Position numbers and translations under genes: made by a program
NCBI GenBank assembly: GCA_964489735.1
Contig: CAZBAL010000036.1
Location: forward strand, 1-14,605
Source: Andreesenia sp964489735
GTDB lineage: Bacteria; Bacillota; Clostridia; Tissierellales; Gottschalkiaceae
Length of the DNA stretch: 14,605 nt
Reading direction: 5' to 3'
Notes under the pieces: model-generated
Seen by the model: the letters and a program-made list of their open reading frames with translations, nothing else
The model's database searches: none
What the model was told of the DNA's origin: nothing
In this document: piece by piece, positions 6,746 through 14,569 of the stretch
Position numbering within the stretch: the first letter of the stretch is position 1
How the letters are laid out: each line of letters opens with the position of its first letter

Positions 6746-8467
6746 CTATATATTATCAACTGATTCTATTATATTATCTACCACTGAAGAGATTGCCTCT
6801 ATCTTTTCCAGAGCTTCATCTCTAGTTTCACTTGTAGAGTATATATACACTTTTATCTTTGGCTCAGTTCCTGAAGGTCTCATAACGTACCAGGAGCCAT
6901 TGTCAAATATATATTTAACTGCATTTTCTTTCTCATCAAAATCCAGTTCTGTAACATCATCACCTTTATGTGATTTCTGTGTTTTATAATCTATGAGCTC
7001 TACTAATTTAGATCCGTTGATCTCTGTTGGATAATCGTTTCTGAATATCTCCATCAATTTATCCATTTTAGCTCTTCCCTCTATTCCAGTGAATATTTTA
7101 GAATAGAGCTTCTCTTCAAAGTATCCATATTCTTCGAATATAGACTCAAGTTTATCAATCAGTGTCAGACCCTCTTTCTTGTAAAGAGCAGCCATCTCTG
7201 CTATGAGCATAGATGTTGAAACCGCATCCTTATCTCTTACAAATGTCTGCGGAAGATATCCTATACTCTCTTCATAGCCAAATACGTATTCTCCACTGCC
7301 ATCATTTTCCATCTCTCTTATTGCTTTTGCTATGTTCTTAAACCCTGTGTATACATCTCTGAATCCAAGTCCATATTTCTCAGCTATCTTTTCAGCAAAT
7401 CTACTAGAAACTATTGTCTTTACAAGGACACCATCCTCAGGCAGATTTCCTTTCGATTTTCTCTCTCTGAGAACATAATCCATCAGTAGATATCCCATCT
7501 GATTTCCAGATAGACTTTCGTATTCACCTTCATGTTTCACTAAAGATGCTACTCTATCTGTATCCGGATCTGTTGCTATTATTATATCTGCATCTACATC
7601 ATAAGCAAGTTCTTTTGCAAGTTCAAATGCTTTCAAATCTTCCGGATTCGGATATGTCAGAGTTGGGAAGTTTCCATCAGGCTCTTCCTGTTCTTTGACA
7701 GTGTGTATATTATCAAATCCTCTTTCCTTGAGCACTTTAAGTACTTTCTCTGCTCCAACTCCATGAAGAGGAGTATATACAATATTTATATTCTTATCGA
7801 TATCGTCTCTTAAACTAAGTTCTAGAACCTGCTTGATATATTTTTCATCCACCCAAGAAGGCACATCCACAATTAGTCCTTTTTCTCTAGCCTCTTCTTC
7901 AGACATCATTTTTACAGATTCGTATGAAGCAATTTTTACAAATACTTTGGTAATATCCATGGAATCTGTAGTTGAATACTGACCGCCATCTCGTCCATAG
8001 GCTTTATATCCATTATATTCCGGTGGATTGTGACTGGCTGTTATCATTATTCCTGTATCCGTCTTAAGCTCTCTAACAGCAAAGGATGCCACAGGAGTTG
8101 GTCTGACCCCCTTAAACAGATACGTCTTTATTCCATTTGCAGCAAAAACTCTTGCCGCTATATTTGCAAAAACATCAGACATAAGACGTCCATCGTATGA
8201 AATAACTGCTGTTTTTTCATCATTTTCAGATGTCTGGTTTACATATTCAGATAGACCCTGAGTAGCTTTTCCTACTGTATAGATATTCATTCTGTTCGTA
8301 CCAAATCCTACGACACCTCTTAATCCTGCGGTTCCAAACTCGAGATCTTTATAAAACCTCTCCTCTATCTCCTTAAGATTGTCGCTTATTGAATCAAGAT
8401 CTTTTTTCACATCTTCTCCAAAATAGTCATTTTCTATCCAGCTCTTATATCTCTCCATATAGTCCAT
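6746..8467 (-). CDS. pgcA: Phosphoglucomutase / phosphomannomutase
   Basis: This 573-residue alpha-D-phosphohexomutase interconverts glucose-6-phosphate and glucose-1-phosphate (or the mannose forms), supplying sugar nucleotides for wall polymers and glycolipids. All four active-site elements are present. They are the phosphoserine loop TASHNP (143-148, Ser 145), the magnesium loop DPDTDR (300-305), the sugar-binding GYEES (397-401), and the phosphate-binding RPSGTEPK (530-537). FGTAGLRG (44-51) near the N-terminus is typical of the PgcA-like long form, and the length of about 570-580 fits. The start ATG at 8467 follows GAAGGG. Thirty-three bases separate it from the sugar isomerase gene upstream, with no terminator, so they are probably co-transcribed. 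Sugar specificity (gluco or manno) cannot be read safely; the symbol is assigned by similarity to the Bacillus enzyme. Confidence 0.93.
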   Translation of the reverse strand: MDYMERYKSWIENDYFGEDVKKDLDSISDNLKEIEERFYKDLEFGTAGLRGVVGFGTNRMNIYTVGKATQGLSEYVNQTSENDEKTAVISYDGRLMSDVFANIAARVFAANGIKTYLFKGVRPTPVASFAVRELKTDTGIMITASHNPPEYNGYKAYGRDGGQYSTTDSMDITKVFVKIASYESVKMMSEEEAREKGLIVDVPSWVDEKYIKQVLELSLRDDIDKNINIVYTPLHGVGAEKVLKVLKERGFDNIHTVKEQEEPDGNFPTLTYPNPEDLKAFELAKELAYDVDADIIIATDPDTDRVASLVKHEGEYESLSGNQMGYLLMDYVLRERKSKGNLPEDGVLVKTIVSSRFAEKIAEKYGLGFRDVYTGFKNIAKAIREMENDGSGEYVFGYEESIGYLPQTFVRDKDAVSTSMLIAEMAALYKKEGLTLIDKLESIFEEYGYFEEKLYSKIFTGIEGRAKMDKLMEIFRNDYPTEINGSKLVELIDYKTQKSHKGDDVTELDFDEKENAVKYIFDNGSWYVMRPSGTEPKIKVYIYSTSETRDEALEKIEAISSVVDNIIESVDNI

Positions 8468-8500
8468 GCTTATCTCATCCCTTCAAAATAGGTATCTTTT

Positions 8501-9337
8501 TTAGTCGAAGCTATTTAGCATATCATCTACCCACTCTATACCCTCTGTGAAGTAATCTTCGCCCTTATAGTCAAAGTTCGGGTCGAAGATAATGGGCGAC
8601 TTTATTCCTTTTTTCTTTATCATGTATACTACATCTATGATATCTATCCATCCTTCTTTGCTATTCTGTTCTGAGTTTGGAGGAATAAATCCGAACTCCT
8701 CTATATCCTCTCTTGATCTTGCATTATATAAATTAACTATATCTGAATGGTCCAATAAGTAATCTAACTCCCTGTAGAAATCACTTCCTGTTTCTAAACT
8801 TCTGAAATGAAGTTCTCCAATATCCAAACAAATTCCCAGTCTATCGTGATTTTTTATCATATCAACCCACTCTTTAGGGCTGTTCATCTTAGAATAAATA
8901 GATGAGTATTCTATATTTATTTTTACATCATACTCCTCTGCTAACATATTTATCCTTCTCAAGCTCGTGGTAGCTATCTCTCTGAATTCTTCATCTGAAT
9001 GATAATGTTCATCTTTCATTTTCTCAGAGAAAAAATGAATCACTATATAATCTACATCTAGACATCTAATCATTCTTATATTTGATTCTAGAATTTCAAA
9101 ATTTGCATCTCTGAGTCTGAAGTTCTTGCTCAGATAATAAGTATCTTTTGGATTTGACTGATGGTATATTGGCAGATGATATCCTAACTTTATATCGTTC
9201 GCTCTGGAAAATTTTATAATGTCTGTAATACCCGATGAGCGCATAGTTTCCTGACATATTTGAATCCTTTTATATCCTTTGCATTTTAAATAGTCTGGAC
9301 TCAAATGGTTTGCTGATATGCCAATCTGTGAATTCAT
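8501..9337 (-). CDS. Sugar phosphate isomerase/epimerase-like TIM-barrel protein
   Basis: This 278-residue cytoplasmic protein fits the AP-endonuclease-2/xylose-isomerase-like TIM barrel superfamily. Alternating beta-strands end in likely metal ligands: IVIHF (His about 101), INIEYS (Glu about 143), and CLDIGELHF (Asp about 172, His about 177). A late acidic strand, IIFDPNFD (about 249-256), replaces the usual final Glu motif, so the metal site may be unusual. Such proteins include sugar isomerases, epimerases, deoxyribose lyases and endonuclease IV. The specific reaction is unknown. ATG at 9337 is preferred to the in-frame TTG at 9346, because GGGAGAG directly abuts that TTG but sits about 9 bases before the ATG. 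It lies between fabZ (49 bases) and phosphoglucomutase (33 bases), suggesting a role in sugar or envelope metabolism. Confidence 0.75.
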   Translation of the reverse strand: MNSQIGISANHLSPDYLKCKGYKRIQICQETMRSSGITDIIKFSRANDIKLGYHLPIYHQSNPKDTYYLSKNFRLRDANFEILESNIRMIRCLDVDYIVIHFFSEKMKDEHYHSDEEFREIATTSLRRINMLAEEYDVKINIEYSSIYSKMNSPKEWVDMIKNHDRLGICLDIGELHFRSLETGSDFYRELDYLLDHSDIVNLYNARSREDIEEFGFIPPNSEQNSKEGWIDIIDVVYMIKKKGIKSPIIFDPNFDYKGEDYFTEGIEWVDDMLNSFD

Positions 9338-9386
9338 AACTAACAACTCTCCCTTTTAATATGATATAGATTAAATGCTCGGCAAC

Positions 9387-9806
9387 CTATATCAAAGCAA
9401 ACATTATCGTCCCTTTGCAAGCTAGTTCTCCATCTACAGTTACAGTTCCTTCTGCTACACCCATTCCTCTTCTGATTTTCACTAACTCAACTTCAATTCT
9501 TATAGTGTCTCCAGGTACTACCTGTCTTTTGAATCTTATCTTCTCTATCCCCGTAAACACACCTAGTTTATCCTTGTATTCATCCATTGATTTCAGTGCA
9601 ACCAGGCCAACCTGTGCCATTGCTTCCACCATAAGAACTCCTGGCATAAGCGGTTCCCCTGGAAAATGCCCTTGGAAGAAAGGTTCATTTATAGTTACAT
9701 TTTTTATACCTATTGCTTTTTTACCTTCTTCAACCTCTAGTATTCTATCCACTAAAAGAAATGGATATCTATGTGGTAACAACTCTTGTATTTCTTTAAT
9801 ATTCAT
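9387..9806 (-). CDS. fabZ: 3-hydroxyacyl-[acyl-carrier-protein] dehydratase FabZ
   Basis: This 139-residue protein dehydrates (3R)-hydroxyacyl-ACP to trans-2-enoyl-ACP in type II fatty acid synthesis, in the cytoplasm. The hot-dog-fold hallmark is intact: PHRYPFLLVDR (11-21), then GHFPGEPLMPGVL with catalytic His 47, and VEAMAQ with catalytic Glu 61. The length is typical for FabZ. ATG at 9806 is chosen because AGGTG lies 9 bases upstream and MNIKEIQ is the usual FabZ start; an in-frame GTG at 9818 overlaps that site. The gene lies two genes downstream of mreB/mbl; fabZ lies close to mbl in Bacillus too. It seems to open a unit with the sugar isomerase-like, phosphoglucomutase and deacetylase genes. 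I saw no FapR-like operator. Confidence 0.96.
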   Translation of the reverse strand: MNIKEIQELLPHRYPFLLVDRILEVEEGKKAIGIKNVTINEPFFQGHFPGEPLMPGVLMVEAMAQVGLVALKSMDEYKDKLGVFTGIEKIRFKRQVVPGDTIRIEVELVKIRRGMGVAEGTVTVDGELACKGTIMFALI

Positions 9807-9863
9807 GATAATAAGCACCTACCCTAATCTATCTAAACAATATTTTGTCATCTCTTACCCTAC

Positions 9864-9872
9864 ATTATAGCA
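9864..9872 (-). promoter_or_regulatory. Extended -10 promoter for fabZ
   Basis: On the minus strand this reads TGCTATAAT, a perfect -10 box with the extended TG. The 6-base word 17 bases upstream (TAGGAA) is a weak -35. It lies about 58 bases before the fabZ ATG. The rest of the 9807-9955 gap shows no clear terminator after the AEC permease gene, so read-through from mreB is also possible. Confidence 0.45.
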
Positions 9873-9955
9873 GAATTTGCTGCCTATTCCTATTTAGTAT
9901 AATTTTTGTCACTACAGCACATTCGTCAATAACATGAATATGCTCATATAATTCC

Positions 9956-10891
9956 CTATATTATCATCTGATAGAAGCTCATGATAATAGGGATTGTTCC
10001 TAAACTCAATATGGTTGAAAGAAATATCCCCTTAGATGCAAGCTCATAATCAGAGTCAAATTTCCTCGCAAATATCGCTGATGTAGTAGCTGCCGGCATA
10101 GCTTCTAGTAAAACTATTACACCTGCTACTTCAACAGGTATTTTGAACGCTTTAACCAGTACAATCACAATTAATGGTGATATTATAAGTCTTAAAAATG
10201 AACTTATTATTAAGTCCTTGTCTTTAAATACCGATTTGATATCAGCTTGAGTCAGAAAAGCCCCTATAGAAAACATAGCCAACGGTGTAGTCGTGGCTGC
10301 TATTGTTACTAGAGGATTTTCAATAAACTCCGGAAGCTTTATCTGGACCAAAAATATTATAAGACCTATCACGACACTCATAATACCTGGGTTTTTTGCT
10401 ATTCCTTTTATATTTGTACTGTATTCCCTGTTTACACCTTTCGATATTAACTTTATGCCCAATGTCCAGCTCACTATACTGAAACAAAGATTAACTATTG
10501 CCGTATAAAAAAGTCCTTCTTTACCATAAATTGCACCTGCTATGGGAATCCCCATAAAGCCGCAATTCGACAGAAGAATCATCAGACCGTGGACTGATGA
10601 TTCTTTAGAATCTAATTTTAATGTCTTAGAAAATAATTTCCATATAATATATTTGAAGAAATATGCTGCAAAGCTGACCAATGCGGTCATAGTCGCGTAA
10701 TAAAGCCTCTCTCTTGAAAATTCAATGGTCATAGACATTATTATTGTTGCAGGCAAACTTATCATAACCACAATATTGGTTATACCTACAGTGTCTCTTT
10801 CACAAATTAGTTCTCTTTTTCTGATCACATAGCCTATAATTATAAGAATAAATATAGATATAGACTGATTTATGAGATTTTCAATCAGCAT
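9956..10891 (-). CDS. AEC (auxin efflux carrier) family permease
   Basis: This 311-residue protein has about ten hydrophobic helices in two similar halves, as in the AEC/bile-acid-arsenite-riboflavin transporter superfamily. Family features visible are PATIIMS in helix 2 (about 47-53), LLSNCGFMGIPIAGA (107-120, the broken helix of the first half), TTPLAMFSIGAFL (201-213), and MPAATTSAIFA in the last third. Bacterial members move small organic anions such as malate, but many are uncharacterised; no substrate is proposed. ATG at 10889-10891 lies within the end of the mreB gene (7-base overlap, with AGGGACGG upstream), so the two genes are translationally coupled. In Bacillus this position between mbl and fabZ holds the flagellar genes flhO and flhP, so the permease is a lineage-specific neighbour. 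Confidence 0.88.
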   Translation of the reverse strand: MLIENLINQSISIFILIIIGYVIRKRELICERDTVGITNIVVMISLPATIIMSMTIEFSRERLYYATMTALVSFAAYFFKYIIWKLFSKTLKLDSKESSVHGLMILLSNCGFMGIPIAGAIYGKEGLFYTAIVNLCFSIVSWTLGIKLISKGVNREYSTNIKGIAKNPGIMSVVIGLIIFLVQIKLPEFIENPLVTIAATTTPLAMFSIGAFLTQADIKSVFKDKDLIISSFLRLIISPLIVIVLVKAFKIPVEVAGVIVLLEAMPAATTSAIFARKFDSDYELASKGIFLSTILSLGTIPIIMSFYQMII

Positions 10892-11838
10892 GTTACCGTC
10901 CCTATTGCCGCACCAGTTATAGGGTTTTCAGCAATTCTGGTTTTAATACCTGTTTCTTCTTCGATAACTCTATCTATTCCTTCCAGTAGTGCTCCTCCAC
11001 CTACAAGGACTATTCCATTATTGGTAATATCAGCCTTCTGTTCTCCTGTAAGCTCTCCGATAACCTCTTTTACAGCATTAGTAATGGACATAACCGATTC
11101 CGATACGGCATCAGCAACTTCTGAGTTTTTTAGCAGTATTTTATTGTTCTCACCCGTAACAATATCAACTGCATTGACTTCTATATAATCGTCTTTCGGA
11201 AGCGCAAAAGCACTCCCTATTCTTCTCTTGATATTTTCAGCGTTTTTTACACTTATTTCAGAGTTATACTTCTTTCTTATATAAAGGGCTATGCTTTCAT
11301 CCATAAGATCTCCGCCGTCTTTTATCGACTTGCTCTTTATTATCCTTCCACTTTCTATAACTGAAATATCTGTAGTCCCACCACCAATGTCAACTATCAT
11401 ATTAGCATAAGGTCCTTCTATATCCACTCCTGCACCACAAGCCGCTGCCAGTGATTCAGAAACTACTTCCGCCTTACTAGCTCCTGCATCAATTGCTGCA
11501 TCTATAAGCCCCTGCACTTCAACTTCTGTAATAACAGAAGGGGCACTTATATATACTACCGGTTTAAACAATCCACCAGTAGCCGTCTTATTTAAAAAAT
11601 ATTCAATCATGGATTTTACTATATTATAATCTGATATAATCCCATCTTTTAACGGTCGGATCTCTATTGCACCTGTTCCTCTCCCTATCAGATGCCTAGC
11701 TTCATCGCCTATGGCAAGCACCTCTTTTTTATCGTTTATCGCAACGATTGAGGGTTCCTGAAGCACTATTCCCTGACCTTTTATGTAAACTATCACTGAA
11801 GATGTTCCTAAATCTATTGAAATTTCTGATCTTATCAT
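10885..11838 (-). CDS. MreB/Mbl family rod-shape actin homologue, divergent
   Basis: This 317-residue protein is a bacterial actin of the MreB/Mbl family, which forms membrane filaments that direct lateral cell wall synthesis. The nucleotide site is present: phosphate-1 loop DLGTSS (9-14), phosphate-2 loop DIGGGTTDI (150-158) and adenosine motif VGGGALLEG (279-287). IRPLKDGIISDY (60-71) is a family hallmark. It departs from the usual sequences. The catalytic EEP motif reads SES (127-129, keeping the second Glu), and the chain ends at AAIGTVTC where others read AIGTG and continue about 15-20 residues; usual lengths are about 330-345. The start ATG 11836-11838 follows AGAAAGG. The gene lies between murA and fabZ as mbl does in Bacillus. 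It overlaps the AEC gene by 7 bases. Mbl, MreB or MreBH cannot be told apart here. Confidence 0.88.
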   Translation of the reverse strand: MIRSEISIDLGTSSVIVYIKGQGIVLQEPSIVAINDKKEVLAIGDEARHLIGRGTGAIEIRPLKDGIISDYNIVKSMIEYFLNKTATGGLFKPVVYISAPSVITEVEVQGLIDAAIDAGASKAEVVSESLAAACGAGVDIEGPYANMIVDIGGGTTDISVIESGRIIKSKSIKDGGDLMDESIALYIRKKYNSEISVKNAENIKRRIGSAFALPKDDYIEVNAVDIVTGENNKILLKNSEVADAVSESVMSITNAVKEVIGELTGEQKADITNNGIVLVGGGALLEGIDRVIEEETGIKTRIAENPITGAAIGTVTC

Positions 11839-11935
11839 AATACCAAACCTTTCTCTTTTATCTTGATTATCTCTATTTTATATTTTTATATTCATGCTTG
11901 TATTTATACCCTATTTTTCACTTAAATAACTATAC

Positions 11936-11961
11936 AAAAAAGCTCACATAAAATGTGAGCT
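11936..11961 (-). terminator. Rho-independent terminator of murA
   Basis: On the minus strand a perfect 9-bp stem (AGCTCACAT/ATGTGAGCT, 11953-11961 with 11941-11949) with a 3-base loop is followed by about six T. It begins 6 bases after the murA stop, so murA transcription ends before mreB, which must have its own promoter in 11839-11935. No convincing -35/-10 pair is visible there. Confidence 0.88.
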
Positions 11962-11967
11962 CAAAAT

Positions 11968-13218
11968 TTATTTTCTGTAAATTTTTCCACCTAATTTAAT
12001 TATCTTTTCTTCTATATCTGAGTAACCTCTGTCGATATGGTATATATCAGATATCTCTGTAAGTCCATCTGCCACTAATCCTGCCAGAATTAAAGATGCT
12101 CCGGCCCTTAAATCGGTAGCTCTTACTTCAGCTCCTTTGAACCCTTTTACACCTTCAATTATCGCTGCTCTTCCTTCTATTCTTATGTTTGCACCCATTC
12201 TGTTTAGCTCTTCAACATGCATGAATCTGTTTTCAAAGACAGTCTCTACTACCTTGCTTGTTCCTTCCGCAAGTGCTAAAAGAGTCATAAACTGTGACTG
12301 CATATCCGTTGGAAAGCCTGGATAAGGCAATGTTTTAATATCTGCAAATTTCAGTTCCTTATCACCGATTACTCTTATACTGTCTTCGCCTTCAATGATT
12401 TCAGCACCTATTTCATTCAGCTTTGCAATAACAGGCTTGATATGATTTGAAAGTACATTTTCTATAATAATATCACCTTTGGTTATAGCTGCTCCTACCA
12501 TGAATGTACCAGCTTCTATTCTATCAGGTATTATCTGATGCTTAGTACCCGATAGGGAAGAAACCCCTTTTATCTTTATAGTGCTTGTTCCCGCACCTTT
12601 AATATTGCCACCCATTTTATTTATGAAATTAGCTAAATCTATTATTTCCGGCTCCATAGCTGCATTTTCGAGTATCGTCTCTCCTTCTGCAAGTGCCGCT
12701 GCCATTATCAAGTTCTCTGTTGCTCCAACACTTGGAAAATCCAGATATATATCACATCCAACCAGTTTATCTGTGCTGGCTTCTACATATCCATCTCCTG
12801 TAGTTATTTCTGCCCCTAAAGCTTTAAAACCTTTTAAATGAAGGTCTATCGGTCTTGTACCTATAGCACAGCCACCTGGCATAGATATTCTGGCCTTGCC
12901 CACTCTCGCGAGCAGAGGTCCCATCACAAGGAAAGATGCTCTCATCTTACTCATTAGTTCATATGGTGCTTCGTATTGTTTTATTTCCGATGCGTTTATT
13001 TCAACTTCTTCTTTGCCTTTTTTATCAACCGTTGCTCCCAGTATACCTATAACTTCCGAAATTATCTTTACATCCTGTAAATCAGGAACATCTTCAAGAT
13101 AACAAGTTCCAGATGAAAGTAAAGTTGCCGCAAGTATAGGCAATGCCGAGTTTTTTGCTCCGCTTACTCTCACAGTTCCTTTTAGGGGAGGACTTTTTTC
13201 TACTATTATCTTTGGCAA
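11968..13218 (-). CDS. murA: UDP-N-acetylglucosamine 1-carboxyvinyltransferase MurA
   Basis: This 416-residue enzyme transfers enolpyruvate from phosphoenolpyruvate to UDP-N-acetylglucosamine, the first committed step of peptidoglycan synthesis, in the cytoplasm. Key residues are visible. They are SGAKNSALPIL (Lys 22 and Asn 23), MRASFLVMGPLLAR (92-105), and MPGGCAIGTRPIDLH (113-127) with the catalytic Cys 117. That Cys makes a fosfomycin-sensitive form likely. The inverted alpha-beta repeats and length fit the EPSP-synthase-like fold. The start is TTG at 13218, not the upstream in-frame TTG at 13233. GGAGG lies 8 bases before 13218, the upstream TTG overlaps it, and MPKIIVEK is the usual N-terminus. 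A strong promoter lies upstream and a terminator directly downstream, so the gene is monocistronic. Firmicutes often carry two murA paralogues; which one this is cannot be settled here. Confidence 0.96.
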   Translation of the reverse strand: MPKIIVEKSPPLKGTVRVSGAKNSALPILAATLLSSGTCYLEDVPDLQDVKIISEVIGILGATVDKKGKEEVEINASEIKQYEAPYELMSKMRASFLVMGPLLARVGKARISMPGGCAIGTRPIDLHLKGFKALGAEITTGDGYVEASTDKLVGCDIYLDFPSVGATENLIMAAALAEGETILENAAMEPEIIDLANFINKMGGNIKGAGTSTIKIKGVSSLSGTKHQIIPDRIEAGTFMVGAAITKGDIIIENVLSNHIKPVIAKLNEIGAEIIEGEDSIRVIGDKELKFADIKTLPYPGFPTDMQSQFMTLLALAEGTSKVVETVFENRFMHVEELNRMGANIRIEGRAAIIEGVKGFKGAEVRATDLRAGASLILAGLVADGLTEISDIYHIDRGYSDIEEKIIKLGGKIYRK

Positions 13219-13294
13219 TTTAATATCCTCCAATTCAAATTATATTGCTAATCTAAATCTAATACATCTTTAAAATATTACCACTTTACATTTT

Positions 13295-13323
13295 ATTATA
13301 CCATCAGAATTAAACTATATCAA
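13295..13323 (-). promoter_or_regulatory. Strong sigma-A-type promoter of murA
   Basis: On the minus strand TTGATA (13318-13323, 5 of 6 to the -35 consensus) is separated by exactly 17 bases from TATAAT (13295-13300, 6 of 6), with an extended TG just before the -10. It is the best promoter in the window. The predicted leader of about 70 bases before the TTG at 13218 shows no clear hairpin. Confidence 0.8.
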
Positions 13324-13364
13324 AGCATTTATAGACAAAATGACATATTGACAATTATTTGTAA

Positions 13365-14516
13365 TTATTGAACTTCTGATTCTGCAATCTCTACTCTATT
13401 AGGTGTAACTACCTGCTTTCTTTCTTCATACATTCTTAGAATTATAGCTCCAAATCCTAATAATACTGTAGCTATAGATACTAAGATTCCAATATATGGT
13501 ATTGCTGAAAGTACATTAAGTATAACTAATCCTAATAATACTCCCCAAACTCCATAGTGCAGTTCTTTTCCATTTCTTTCTTTTATTATCTTGCTTCCTA
13601 TAACTTCTGCAACGATTATCTTAGCAATATATAGGGCAATCATAAATAGTAACATTCCTATAATAGATGTAGGTACTCCTATAACTGTTATAAGAAGGAT
13701 TATTGCCACTATCGGAATAACTATTATTGCAAGTAATCCAATACCCATTGATTTCAGTATATTGTTCTCTGCAACAATTCTATTCTTTTTCCAATATCTA
13801 GGCTTAATAACTCTTATTACTCCCCATAAAAACAGCCCAGATAAGGTAGATAAGATTATTCCAGTAATTGCTGCTATAACCTTAGCTGATGTGCTCATCT
13901 CTTGTCTGTCTGCAGCTGTAGCAGCAGGTGCTTTCCATTTAGTTTCACCTGATACTTTAGATTCAATATTAGGCTTATCCGCTACTTCTACTTCTGCATT
14001 TAGATTACCAGCAATTTTCATACCTTCTCCTGCCGTAAGAGATGTTGCTCCAATATTTACATGTCTTCCTATTTCAGCGTTTAAAGTTACATTATTAGCC
14101 CCTATATTCACATCTCTTCCTATAGTTGCTCCTTCGGCCTGCTGTACAGATTCTCCTGCTAGGAATGCATCCTTCTCAACTTTTCCAGCAAGACTCACAA
14201 TCGATCCGGCACCATAAACATTACCATTTACATTACCGTTTATATTTACCTTGTTACCTGCAATAAACAGATCTCCTTCTACATCTCCATTTATTGTTAC
14301 GTCATTACCAGCAATGAAGGTAGTTCCATTTATGTTGGCATCAACTGTAACTATATTCCCTGCATAGAATGATGTTCCTTCAATATTTTCTGAACTTGGT
14401 ACAGTCACAGTACTTCCTTGCTGAGCATTCTTTCCTGATGCAAATACTGCAGTACTGACAATCATAACCAATAATGCAACAAAAATCATAACTCTGAATC
14501 TTAATTTCGATTTCAT
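13365..14516 (-). CDS. Bactofilin-like beta-solenoid protein with signal peptide and membrane domain
   Basis: This 383-residue protein starts with a signal peptide (basic MKSKLRFR, hydrophobic 9-25, cleavage near VFA-SG). Residues 50-172 hold seven tandem repeats of 17-19 residues of the form F-x-A-G-x-x-V-x-(I/L)-x-G-x-V-x-G, starting near 50, 67, 84, 101, 118, 137 and 154. This is the pattern of the bactofilin (polymer-forming cytoskeletal) right-handed beta-helix. An Ala-rich linker (195-210) leads to four or five membrane helices (about 212-235, 256-280, 282-305, 322-345 and 346-361) and a charged C-terminal tail. Bactofilins are usually cytoplasmic; here the signal peptide places the solenoid outside the membrane. 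The role is unknown; surface scaffolding is a guess. ATG at 14516 is chosen over TTG at 14525, which directly abuts AAGGAG; the ATG is 9 bases from it. Confidence 0.85.
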   Translation of the reverse strand: MKSKLRFRVMIFVALLVMIVSTAVFASGKNAQQGSTVTVPSSENIEGTSFYAGNIVTVDANINGTTFIAGNDVTINGDVEGDLFIAGNKVNINGNVNGNVYGAGSIVSLAGKVEKDAFLAGESVQQAEGATIGRDVNIGANNVTLNAEIGRHVNIGATSLTAGEGMKIAGNLNAEVEVADKPNIESKVSGETKWKAPAATAADRQEMSTSAKVIAAITGIILSTLSGLFLWGVIRVIKPRYWKKNRIVAENNILKSMGIGLLAIIVIPIVAIILLITVIGVPTSIIGMLLFMIALYIAKIIVAEVIGSKIIKERNGKELHYGVWGVLLGLVILNVLSAIPYIGILVSIATVLLGFGAIILRMYEERKQVVTPNRVEIAESEVQ

Positions 14517-14541
14517 TTCTTTCAACTCCTTTTGATATTAT

Positions 14542-14569
14542 ATTATGCTTTTTATGAATCTCATTCCAA
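14542..14569 (-). promoter_or_regulatory. Possible promoter of the solenoid protein gene
   Basis: On the minus strand TTGGAA (14564-14569, 4 of 6) lies 16 bases before CATAAT (14542-14547, 5 of 6). It is placed just upstream of the AAGGAG ribosome binding site. A short leader would result. The AT-rich context makes chance matches likely. Confidence 0.3.

Noticed and set aside
9415..9870. Plus-strand ORF of 151 codons opposite fabZ
   Set aside because: FabZ on the minus strand is certain from its motifs; the opposite reading is a Ser/Pro/Ile-rich shadow.
9807..9955. FapR-type operator upstream of fabZ
   Set aside because: A TTATACTAAAT stretch looks like half of a site, but no matching inverted half is present.
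10885..10910. Possible frameshift causing the early mreB end
   Set aside because: Other frames after the last conserved codons hit stops or do not restore the usual tail, and the overlap with a well-formed AEC start suggests a natural end.
13234..13294. Riboswitch or attenuator in the murA leader
   Set aside because: The leader is short and AT-rich with no stable hairpin or known aptamer pattern.
13591..14217. Long plus-strand ORF of 208 codons opposite the solenoid protein gene
   Set aside because: It is the mirror of a repeat-rich gene with a signal peptide, membrane helices and a good ribosome binding site. The antisense product has no recognisable family and no ribosome binding site of note.
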